Positions 1-5,416 of a DNA stretch of 8,347 nucleotides are shown here, one piece after another. The stretch spans positions 1 through 8,347 of the forward strand of contig JAHEFU010000014.1 of the NCBI GenBank assembly GCA_024645305.1, given 5' to 3'. Under the pieces are notes generated by a model. It ran no database searches, was not told the origin of the DNA, and was given only the letters and a program-made list of their open reading frames with translations. Every line of letters starts with the position of its first letter. Positions within the stretch are counted from its first letter, which is position 1. The DNA is from Planctomycetales bacterium (GTDB taxonomy: Bacteria; 4484-113; JAFGCY01). The translations under genes were made by a program, and so were the position numbers.

Positions 1-1827
1 CACACCGCCGTTGAGCACGGTGGCGGCATCCATTCCGCTCGGGCTGCCGTGGTAGATGGATTCCAGCTTCTGTACGTCCTCGAACAGGCTGTTGTCAAGC
101 CGGCGCTGGTACTCCATCCCGGCGTAGCGTCTGAGCGCCGTACACAGTGCCACGCTGCAGGCGGCACTGGATCCGAGGCCCATGCCCGGTACCAACTCAC
201 TTTCAATGGCAATCGCGATCGGGGCCTGCTGCAGTCCATAGGTTGCCAGCGCCTCATCCACCACCTGGCTGAACAGGCGGATATCCAGGTCACTTTCCGG
301 CATCTCAAACACCTGGCGGAACACCGGCTGCAGGAAGCGCGGGCCGGCCGGGTCATGCTGGATCCGGCACTTCAGCTTCACATCGATGGAAGCGGTGATG
401 CCCGGCTGGCCGTAGACCGTGGCGTGCTCGCCAAACAGCACAACCTTGCCGGGTGCCCAGCTCTCGATCGGCATTTCACCTGTGTCCGCACCCTGCATCC
501 GGCTGTCCTGCAGATCGCGCAGTACACGCTCCGCCGTTGCCACCTTGACCTCGCCGAGTGCGATCATCCGCTGGGCGACTTCCTCAACATCCTGGCTGGG
601 AGTGCCCACGCTGATGGCCACGCTGCGGGCATGCAGGGCCATGTGGCCCTTCTGGATGCCGTCCGTTGCCAATGCCAGGCAGGCCGCGAAGTTCTGCCCG
701 AGGCCGACCGCCGCCAGCAGTGATGCCAGTTCGCCTGCATTCTCAACGCCACTCACCAGGCGCAGGACCTTGACACCGGGGTGGCTGTTGACAGCCCCGC
801 CGACCCAGCCCACCTGCAGGGGCAGCTCAATCTGGCCCAGCAGTTCATTGCCTTCCATTTCATATTCAGTTAGTCCACGGTACTGTCCGCTGCGGGCCGC
901 ATACGCGTGCCCGCCAGCCTCAATCGCACGCCAGTCCTGGCCCAGTGCGATCGCCGCGGCATCAATGCCGTTGAAGATGCCCTTGTTGTGTGTAGCGGCA
1001 CGGTAGGGGTCGATGCGGGCCATGCGGCTGGCTTCCACCATCCGCCGGGCCACGACATCGCCAGCCATGTCCGCCGTTGCCAGCAGTTCAAACGGCAGGC
1101 GGAAACTGGCCCGTGCCAGTCGCCTGTCGGCATAATTGCTGACGATGCGCAGGTTGATGCGTCCCCCGCAGAGCTCCGACACCAGGTTGCCGACGGCTTC
1201 GCAGGAGTAGTTCACCGCATTTGCGCCCATTGCCTCGCGCACATCGATCAGAAGGTGCAGCACAAGCATCCGGCTGCCATCACGATCGTCCGTGAGGATA
1301 CGGGTCTCGATGTCGAAGGCCCCGCCTCCGCGCCGCACCATCCGTTCGTTGGGTTCATTGGCCCGTTCGAGGATCCGCTGGCGATTGGTCGCCAGTACTT
1401 CTGCGGCGGCCTCCAGGTCCTCCACATCGAGGATCTGGATCTGGCCGATCATCACCGGGGCACCGACTTCCGTTACGAAGCCCCCGGCCTTGCGGATCAT
1501 CAGGGCCGCCTTGCTCGCCGCGGCGATGATCGAGGCTTCCTCGATCGCCATCGGCACGAGGTGTTCCTTGTTGTCAACGAGGAAATTCAGACCGAGCCCC
1601 AGCGGCAGCCCGAAGACCCCGACGGCGTTCTCCACCATGTTCACCGCATGCCGGATGCGCAGGCTCTGGCCGTTGCGCAGTTCCGCAATCTGACTGTTGG
1701 AGAGGGCGAAGCTGCGGGCCAGGTAAGCCAGGCGCTGTTCCACGCTCAGTCGGTAGAAGCGCGGAATGCGCGAGGTCTTTTCCTGCGGGAGGGCCTGCTG
1801 CCCTGCCTGCGGCTCAAATTCGGTCAT
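1..1827 (-). CDS. mvaA: HMG-CoA reductase (class II) / mevalonate kinase fusion, C-terminal end outside window
   Basis: Bifunctional mevalonate-pathway enzyme: NAD(P)H reduction of HMG-CoA to mevalonate, then ATP phosphorylation to mevalonate-5-phosphate; cytosolic. The 609 visible codons form one frame without a stop, still open at base 1. Residues 1 to about 440 are class II HMG-CoA reductase: Glu pair E96-E97 in an EEAS motif (usually EEPS), E198-AMGAN (usually DAMGAN, cofactor site), catalytic Lys in THNKGI (K282), D298 in GQDW, and GHMALHAR with H395. A short linker leads to mevalonate kinase from about M452: SWAPGKVVLFGEHA with K461, the GHMP Mg/ATP loop GLGSSAAC (550-557), and HGSPSGMD with catalytic D600. 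About half of a normal kinase is visible. The ATG lies in an ATGA overlap with the fni stop and has GGGGAG six bases upstream. Domain identities are secure; that the fused protein stays uncleaved is inferred. Confidence 0.93.
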   Translation of the reverse strand, partial: MTEFEPQAGQQALPQEKTSRIPRFYRLSVEQRLAYLARSFALSNSQIAELRNGQSLRIRHAVNMVENAVGVFGLPLGLGLNFLVDNKEHLVPMAIEEASIIAAASKAALMIRKAGGFVTEVGAPVMIGQIQILDVEDLEAAAEVLATNRQRILERANEPNERMVRRGGGAFDIETRILTDDRDGSRMLVLHLLIDVREAMGANAVNYSCEAVGNLVSELCGGRINLRIVSNYADRRLARASFRLPFELLATADMAGDVVARRMVEASRMARIDPYRAATHNKGIFNGIDAAAIALGQDWRAIEAGGHAYAARSGQYRGLTEYEMEGNELLGQIELPLQVGWVGGAVNSHPGVKVLRLVSGVENAGELASLLAAVGLGQNFAACLALATDGIQKGHMALHARSVAISVGTPSQDVEEVAQRMIALGEVKVATAERVLRDLQDSRMQGADTGEMPIESWAPGKVVLFGEHATVYGQPGITASIDVKLKCRIQHDPAGPRFLQPVFRQVFEMPESDLDIRLFSQVVDEALATYGLQQAPIAIAIESELVPGMGLGSSAACSVALCTALRRYAGMEYQRRLDNSLFEDVQKLESIYHGSPSGMDAATVLNGGV

Positions 1828-2909
1828 TGTTTGCTCCCCTGGCCGTCCCATCCATAGGCAGCCAGCCAGTCCTTCAGTTCACCGGTGTACACCCGGGGGA
1901 CGTTCTGCAGCTCGCGGCAGTTTCGCGCACCGCACAGCAGCATGATGCTGCGCAGTTCCTCGGCCAGCTGTTCAATCCACTCCGCTGCTCCGGCCGTGCC
2001 ATGGTCCAGGAACTGCAGCAGCACGCTGCGGGCGAAGCCTGCAATGTCCGCACCTGCGGCGATCACCCGGGCCACATCCAGGCCGTCCTTGATCCCACCG
2101 CTGCCGATGATGCTGGCACCGTCGCCCAGCACCCGCCGGGCGGCGATGATCGAGAAGGCCGTGGGCACGCCCCAGTCTCCGATGCTGCGGCCCAGCCTGC
2201 GACTTCTGTCACTTACAGCCCGCTGCTGTTCCACCCGCGTCCAGCTCGTGCCTCCGCTGCCGGAGACGTCCACACAGCTGACACCGCTGGCCTTGAGCTT
2301 CAGCAGGGTTTCCGGGGACAGCCCGGCTCCGGTTTCCTTCACCAGCAGCCGGCCTTCCAGCCGTTCATTCAGTTCCGTTATCTTTTCAGTCACACCGCGG
2401 AAGTCGCGGTCGCCTTCCTCCTGCACGAGCTCCTGGGCAGGATTGAGGTGCAGGCAGAGACCGTCGGCCTCAATCATGTCCACCAGGGCCACGATGCTCT
2501 CCAGCGGCTCACTGAGCAGCTGTGCGGCGCCGATGTTGCCCAGCAGCAGGCCATCACCGATCTGCGGACGGACAGCGAAATCCGCCAGCAGAGTTTCGTG
2601 GCGCCACAGGACACGCTGGCTGCCCACGCAAAAGGCGATCCCCTGGGAAGACGCCAGTGTAGCCAGGCCACGGTTCAGCTCTCCGGCAAAGTCAGTGCCG
2701 CCGGTCATCCCAGTGATCATCAGGGGCAGCTGCAGGCGCTTGCCGAGCAGGGAAGCACTGAGGTCAATGTCAGAGAGGTTCAGCTCGGGCAGGGCCTGGT
2801 GCACCAGGCGGATGTCGGACAAAAGCGTGGGCTGGCCGTGCAGCACCGAGTCCTCGCGGACGAGCCTGAGGTGTTCGGCCTTGCGCTTCTCGATTCCTGT
2901 GTCCGACAT
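1824..2909 (-). CDS. fni: Type 2 isopentenyl-diphosphate delta-isomerase (FMN-dependent)
   Basis: Interconverts isopentenyl and dimethylallyl diphosphate, the last step that feeds C5 units into isoprenoid synthesis. The 361-residue protein has the normal family length and a TIM-barrel pattern. Visible family motifs are RKAEHL (9-14), the MTGGT flavin segment (68-72), VGSQR (95-99), HLNPAQE followed by EEGDRDFRG (154-172, metal and substrate site), KETGAG (191-196), SGSGGTSW (216-223) and the phosphate-binding SGGIKDG (270-276). It is the first gene of a mevalonate operon, and its TGA overlaps the ATG of the reductase-kinase gene, so the two are probably translationally coupled. The ATG at 2909 gives the standard N-terminus, yet no Shine-Dalgarno sequence precedes it (CACTAATTACCGCTC), unlike most neighbours. 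A leaderless or weakly initiated message is possible. Confidence 0.96.
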   Translation of the reverse strand: MSDTGIEKRKAEHLRLVREDSVLHGQPTLLSDIRLVHQALPELNLSDIDLSASLLGKRLQLPLMITGMTGGTDFAGELNRGLATLASSQGIAFCVGSQRVLWRHETLLADFAVRPQIGDGLLLGNIGAAQLLSEPLESIVALVDMIEADGLCLHLNPAQELVQEEGDRDFRGVTEKITELNERLEGRLLVKETGAGLSPETLLKLKASGVSCVDVSGSGGTSWTRVEQQRAVSDRSRRLGRSIGDWGVPTAFSIIAARRVLGDGASIIGSGGIKDGLDVARVIAAGADIAGFARSVLLQFLDHGTAGAAEWIEQLAEELRSIMLLCGARNCRELQNVPRVYTGELKDWLAAYGWDGQGSKQ

Positions 2910-2951
2910 GAGCGGTAATTAGTGCAATTTCAATACTTAAATTTTGCGAGA

Positions 2952-2970
2952 GGCCCGATCAGATCAGGCC
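2952..2970. promoter_or_regulatory. 19-base near-perfect palindrome, candidate operator
   Basis: GGCCCGATCAGATCAGGCC pairs at 8 of 9 positions around a central A (only 2956/2966 mismatch). It lies 43 bases upstream of the fni start and 143 bases upstream of the symporter start, a position suited to a dimeric repressor or activator acting on one or both genes. No regulator gene is in the window and I do not recognise the site as that of a known family. A regulatory role is inferred from symmetry and position only. Confidence 0.4.
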
Positions 2971-3036
2971 AGACTATTCTAGTACCTGCCAGCTGCGAGA
3001 CTCCTGCTGGTCAGACCACTTAACAAACCATGATGA

Positions 3037-3067
3037 TTGTCGGGAGAAAAGCTCCTGACGCTAAAAT
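3037..3067 (+). promoter_or_regulatory. Weak candidate sigma70-type promoter for the symporter gene
   Basis: TTGTCG (3037-3042) and TAAAAT (3062-3067) are separated by 19 bases, longer than the preferred 17. The site would give a leader of about 40 bases ahead of the ATG at 3114. This is the best match seen by eye in the gap and is only suggestive. Confidence 0.2.
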
Positions 3068-3113
3068 GGACTCGGGCTGCCTGCGCCCGATCCCGGCCTG
3101 CGGAGAGATACTG

Positions 3114-4415
3114 ATGCGCAAACTGCAACTGCACTGGCAGATCCTGATCGCCTTCGTGCTCGCGATTATCATCGGCTTCGCCACCCGCGGAATCAGCTCC
3201 AGCAGCCCGGAACTGGCTGAAACCCTGATCCAGGCCTACAACTTCTTCGGCACCCTGTTCATCAACGCCCTGAAAATGCTGATCGTGCCCCTGATCTTCT
3301 TTTCAATCGGGGCTGGAGTGGCCAACACGGGCGGGAAGAACTTCGGGCGGCTGGGTGGCAAGACCCTGTTGTACTACATCTGCACCTCGGGTCTGGCGGC
3401 CCTGATCGGTGTGCTGATGGTCACGATCGTACAGCCGGGCATCGTGGATGGCCAGCCGGCGCGGGAAATGCTCGGACTGGATCGCCAGGAGCTGGGCGCC
3501 AGTTTCCAGGAGCGGATCGAAGGCAAGAGCTTCGGCGACCTGAAGGATGTGTTCATCTCGATGGTACCGGCCAATGTCGTCAAGGCGGCCGCCGAGGGCC
3601 AGATGCTGGGCCTGATCTTCTTCTCCATCCTGCTGGGTTTCTTCTCCACGAAACTGGACCCGCAGCATTCCGAATTCATGCTGACCTTCCTCGAAAGCAT
3701 GTTCCAGCTGATGATGCGCATCACGCACTTCGTGATGCTGTTTGCGCCGATCGGCGTCCTGGCGCTTGTGGCCAGGGTGATCGCCGAAACAGGCTTTGAC
3801 TCATTCGTGCCACTGGCCAAATTCCTGGTGGCTGTGTTCGGCGGCCTGCTGCTGCACCTGTTCGTAATGATGCCGCTGGTGCTTGTATTCGCAGCGCGGG
3901 TCAATCCGCTGAAGCACTACGCCGCCATGGCCCCGGCGATGCTCACGGCCTTCTCCACCAGCAGCTCGGCGGCAACCCTGCCGATGACGATGGACTGCGT
4001 GGAAAACCGAGCCGGGGTATCCAACCGCGTGACAAGCTTCGTGCTCCCCATGGGTGCTACCGTCAACATGGATGGTACGGCCCTGTTCGAAGTCGTGGCG
4101 GTGCTCTTCCTGGTGCAGGCCTACGGCATCCCGCTGGACTTCGTGACAATGATCACGGTTGCCATCCTCGCACTGGTGACGAGCATCGGCGTGGCTGCCG
4201 TGCCCAGTGCCAGCCTCGTGGCCATCGTGCTGATCCTCGGCAACTTCGGCATCCCGGCCAGTGCCGCGGCCCTGATCCTGGCGATAGACCGCCTGCCGGA
4301 CATGACCCGCACGGTGAACAATATCTTCGGCGACTCCTGCGGCGCGGTGGTGATTGCCAAAAGCGAGGGCGAGGACATCTACGGGAGCGGCGGCGCGAGC
4401 GAAGCTCCCGCCTAG
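3114..4415 (+). CDS. Acidic amino acid (glutamate/aspartate):cation symporter, DAACS/SLC1 family
   Basis: Inner-membrane secondary transporter of 433 residues, usual family length, with the eight-helix, two-hairpin pattern. Visible landmarks are NALKMLIVPLIF (early helix), the serine-rich HP1 tip TSSSAATLP (282-290), NMDGT in helix 7 (318-322, Na+ site), the HP2 segment SIGVAAVPSAS, and helix 8 DMTRTVNNIFGD (396-407). Within it D396, R399, T400, N403 and D407 match the substrate and cation ligands of GltPh (D394, R397, T398, N401, D405); the Arg indicates an acidic amino acid rather than a neutral substrate. The start is set at 3114 because GGAGAG (3102-3107) lies six bases upstream; an in-frame ATG at 3030 would add 28 residues without family resemblance. 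Whether the coupling ion is Na+ or H+ cannot be read. It is divergent from the mevalonate operon, with no obvious functional link. Confidence 0.92.
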   Translation: MRKLQLHWQILIAFVLAIIIGFATRGISSSSPELAETLIQAYNFFGTLFINALKMLIVPLIFFSIGAGVANTGGKNFGRLGGKTLLYYICTSGLAALIGVLMVTIVQPGIVDGQPAREMLGLDRQELGASFQERIEGKSFGDLKDVFISMVPANVVKAAAEGQMLGLIFFSILLGFFSTKLDPQHSEFMLTFLESMFQLMMRITHFVMLFAPIGVLALVARVIAETGFDSFVPLAKFLVAVFGGLLLHLFVMMPLVLVFAARVNPLKHYAAMAPAMLTAFSTSSSAATLPMTMDCVENRAGVSNRVTSFVLPMGATVNMDGTALFEVVAVLFLVQAYGIPLDFVTMITVAILALVTSIGVAAVPSASLVAIVLILGNFGIPASAAALILAIDRLPDMTRTVNNIFGDSCGAVVIAKSEGEDIYGSGGASEAPA

Positions 4416-4443
4416 GTTGGAGGTTGGAGTTTGGAGTTTGGAG
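4416..4443 (+). repeat. Tandem heptamer array, 4 x (G/T)TTGGAG
   Basis: Four uninterrupted copies, GTTGGAG twice then TTTGGAG twice, begin at the first base after the symporter stop codon. Short tandem heptamers of this type occur in intergenic DNA of several bacterial groups, and copy number usually varies by slippage. It has no apparent coding role. Confidence 0.85.
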
Positions 4444-4464
4444 GCGCGCAGCTCGCTTGCGCGC
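4444..4464 (+). terminator. Hairpin downstream of the symporter, possible terminator without T-run
   Basis: GCGCGCA (4444-4450) and TGCGCGC (4458-4464) form a perfect 7-bp GC-rich stem with a 7-base loop, 29 bases after the stop codon. Only AATCTTCG follows, so it is not a standard rho-independent terminator. A second stem, CGGGAGC / GCTCCCG (4382-4388 / 4404-4410), lies within the last codons of the symporter gene. Either could stop or protect the message. Confidence 0.35.
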
Positions 4465-4513
4465 AATCTTCGAAACGGATCACGGTTTACGACTTATGGA
4501 TCGCGATTCCCCG

Positions 4514-4539
4514 GTAGCGGCGCATCCCCGATGCGCCAG
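4514..4539 (+). repeat. REP-like GTAG hairpin, copy 1
   Basis: GTAG is followed by C and a perfect 7-bp stem GGCGCAT / ATGCGCC closing a 5-base loop CCCCG. A conserved GTAG head beside a hairpin is the layout of REP elements mobilised by RAYT transposases. Copy 2 lies 269 bases downstream in the same orientation and copy 3 lies inverted at 5152-5175. A second, weaker hairpin follows at 4551-4556 / 4565-4570. Assignment to the REP class is inferred from layout; no RAYT gene is in the window. Confidence 0.6.
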
Positions 4540-4605
4540 CACGCGGGCAGGCGCTTCGTGCGCAATGAGCCTCGTGAGGGAGGGATCGTTGCCAGATTAC
4601 ATCCC

Positions 4606-4771
4606 CTCTGCGCCTCCGTTTTCCCTCTGCGCCTCTGCGCCAAAAGAACCGCAACGCATGCCAAGCTGTCACCCGCGCGCATGTGAGACGCGCAGCCGCG
4701 CGGGAAGCATCGTGCCCGCCAGGCTGGTTATATTGACGCAGAGACCCTGAGCCTGAAGAGAGGCGCAAAGA
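4606..4771. repeat. Inverted-arm segment of repeat unit 1 (CTCTGCG ... CGCAGAG)
   Basis: The left arm carries CTCTGCG three times (4606, 4625, 4633). The right arm carries CGCAGAG (4737-4743) and AGAGGCGCAAAG (4759-4770), which are complementary to it. Between them is a strong hairpin, CCCGCGCG (4672-4679) with CGCGCGGG (4697-4704). Shared blocks GTCACCCGCGCG and GGTTAT recur in unit 2 at nearly the same spacing (offsets 273 and 290). Short frames across this stretch are not genes. Confidence 0.6.
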
Positions 4772-4782
4772 ACCATGGAATG

Positions 4783-4808
4783 ATAGCGGCGTCGCCTCGC
4801 GACGCCAG
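4783..4808 (+). repeat. REP-like hairpin, copy 2 (ATAG head)
   Basis: Same layout as copy 1: ATAG, C, 7-bp stem GGCGTCG / CGACGCC and a 5-base loop CCTCG. Three consecutive stem base pairs differ from copy 1 on both sides while pairing is kept. The second hairpin is here perfect, ATGCAT (4820-4825) with ATGCAT (4834-4839), and replaces a GC-type pairing in copy 1 at two positions. The two units are about three quarters identical by eye over the first 80 bases. Confidence 0.6.
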
Positions 4809-4874
4809 CACGCGAGCAGATGCATCATGCGCTATGCATTCCGTGAGGCAGGCGATTGCCAATATTCATTTTTC

Positions 4875-5056
4875 CTCTGTGAATCTCTGTGGTTCTCTGT
4901 GGAACTCTGTGTCTGACAAAACCATTCTGGCGACCACGATGTCACCCGCGCGAAAGCGCACTACGGCCTGCTTCGCTGCGCTCGACTGGCACCGAGTTCT
5001 GCGATACGGTTTTATGGTTATCACAGAGAAAAGATTGAGCCACAGAGCACACAGAG
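4875..5056. repeat. Inverted-arm segment of repeat unit 2 (CTCTGTG x4 ... CACAGAG x3)
   Basis: CTCTGTG occurs four times with an exact 10-base period (4875, 4885, 4895, 4905). The complementary CACAGAG occurs three times on the right (5022, 5041, 5050), giving a large imperfect palindrome of about 180 bases. The middle contains GCGCGAAAGCGC, a 4-bp stem with a GAAA loop. The arms match each other (T-A type) and not those of unit 1 (C-G type). Confidence 0.65.
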
Positions 5057-5106
5057 AATTCAATTCTGATTGCAAATTTCCGCAGGGCTGCGGTAACACC
5101 GCCGCC

Positions 5107-5129
5107 GGGATGGGGTTTTACCCCATCCC
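5107..5129. repeat. Perfect 9-bp hairpin between repeat unit 2 and REP-like copy 3
   Basis: GGGATGGGG (5107-5115) and CCCCATCCC (5121-5129) pair completely around TTTTA. Read on the minus strand it follows REP-like copy 3 in the place where copies 1 and 2 have their second hairpin. A smaller stem, CCGCAG / CTGCGG (5080-5093), lies next to it. Confidence 0.6.
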
Positions 5130-5151
5130 TTCGTCGCCGCACTCTCTCCCA

Positions 5152-5175
5152 GTTGCCGCAGGGCAGCACCGCTAC
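5152..5175 (-). repeat. REP-like GTAG hairpin, copy 3, inverted
   Basis: On the minus strand GTAG is followed by C, GGTGCTG, a 5-base loop CCCTG and CGGCAAC: the same 7+5+7 layout as copies 1 and 2, with one mismatch and one G-T pair in the stem. Its opposite orientation to copy 2 makes the pair resemble a BIME (two facing REPs) enclosing the CTCTGTG/CACAGAG arms. It is the most diverged copy, so confidence is lower. Confidence 0.45.
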
Positions 5176-5245
5176 CCTTTCGCCCATAGCTGCCCCGTCA
5201 GCGCGGCTCCGGCCACGGCTGGACTTAGCCGGCCGCAGCACCAGA

Positions 5246-5270
5246 CCGTCGAGCCCTTTGGGCGAGACGG
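5246..5270. other. Hairpin with symmetric GA/GA internal loop
   Basis: CCGTC, GA, GCCC, TTT, GGGC, GA, GACGG reads as a 5-bp stem, tandem G-A mismatches, a 4-bp stem and a triloop. It abuts the A-rich tract that encodes the T-run of the minus-strand terminator at 5271-5302. It may serve plus-strand transcripts; function unknown. Confidence 0.4.
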
Positions 5271-5302
5271 AAAATCAAAAAGGGAGACCCGCAGGCCTCC
5301 CT
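5271..5302 (-). terminator. Rho-independent terminator of the atp genes
   Basis: On the minus strand AGGGAGGCC / GGTCTCCCT forms a 9-bp stem (one G-T pair) with a TGCG loop, followed by TTTTTGATTTT. This is a textbook intrinsic terminator, 114 bases downstream of the atpC stop, and closes the atp transcript. On the plus strand the same hairpin is followed by CATTTCATTCGTCTT, so weak bidirectional action is possible. Confidence 0.85.
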
Positions 5303-5318
5303 CATTTCATTCGTCTTA

Positions 5319-5342
5319 TTGTCAGAATGAATTCTGACCTCC
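5319..5342 (-). repeat. Duplicated GTCAG...CTGAC hairpin, copy 1
   Basis: TTGTCAG, eight variable bases, CTGACCTCC on the plus strand. The fixed ends are identical to those of the copy at 5393-5416. With its own variable core it forms GTCAGAAT / ATTCTGAC around GA. It lies between atpC and the atp terminator, so it is transcribed with atpC. Confidence 0.65.
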
Positions 5343-5347
5343 AATCC

Positions 5348-5364
5348 GGCTGCTGGAAGCAGCC
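5348..5364. other. Perfect 7-bp hairpin in the atpC 3' region
   Basis: GGCTGCT (5348-5354) and AGCAGCC (5358-5364) pair around GGA. Together with the two GTCAG...CTGAC hairpins it gives three stems within about 100 bases of atpC 3' untranslated sequence, ahead of the terminator. Confidence 0.5.
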
Positions 5365-5369
5365 TCTAC

Positions 5370-5394
5370 TGTTCCCTGTTCCCTGTTCCCTGTT
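5370..5394. repeat. Tandem heptamer array, TGTTCCC x 3.6
   Basis: Three full copies of TGTTCCC plus TGTT (minus strand CAGGGAA). It lies between the hairpin at 5348-5364 and the atpC stop, in non-coding transcribed sequence. It has the same unit length as the array at 4416-4443 but an unrelated sequence. Confidence 0.85.
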
Positions 5395-5416
5395 GTCAGC
5401 TTTACAGCTGACCTCC
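5393..5416 (-). repeat. Duplicated GTCAG...CTGAC hairpin, copy 2
   Basis: Identical to copy 1 in TTGTCAG and CTGACCTCC, but with an unrelated 8-base core that again closes the stem: GTCAGCT (5395-5401) with AGCTGAC (5406-5412), loop TTAC. Its last base overlaps the atpC stop codon. Confidence 0.65.

Larger units (their letters stand above)
2910..3113. promoter_or_regulatory. Divergent intergenic region (mevalonate operon / symporter)
   Basis: About 200 bases separate the starts of two divergent genes, so both promoters should lie here. The part next to fni (2916-2945) is clearly A/T-rich against the GC-rich background, but no convincing -35/-10 pair for fni could be fixed by eye. The section also holds the palindrome at 2952-2970 and the weak plus-strand promoter candidate at 3037-3067. 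Confidence 0.5.

Noticed and set aside
430..500. Frameshift or missed stop creating an artificial reductase-kinase fusion
   Set aside because: I read every codon from 1827 down to 1; both domains lie in the same frame with intact motifs and no stop, so no indel is needed to explain it. A single-base error removing a stop cannot be excluded without other data.
907..1857. 316-codon plus-strand open frame opposite the reductase
   Set aside because: Its translation has no family resemblance (many His, Gln and Asp in low-complexity mixture) and the opposite strand encodes an unmistakable enzyme; long antisense frames are expected at this GC content.
1827..2922. Two long plus-strand frames (363 and 345 codons) opposite fni
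   Set aside because: Same reasoning: the minus strand carries a complete, motif-rich isomerase, and neither antisense product resembles a protein family.
3030..3113. Upstream ATG extending the symporter by 28 residues
   Set aside because: The added residues are not membrane-like, while GGAGAG six bases before the ATG at 3114 gives the normal family N-terminus.
5150..5270. Riboswitch (cyclic di-GMP-I or cobalamin type)
   Set aside because: Stems and a GGGCGAAAGGGTAGC stretch on the minus strand looked suggestive, but no known core could be matched and no gene follows in the right orientation.
4514..5416. CRISPR array
   Set aside because: Repeats are few, diverged, of different kinds and orientation, and do not enclose spacers of constant length.
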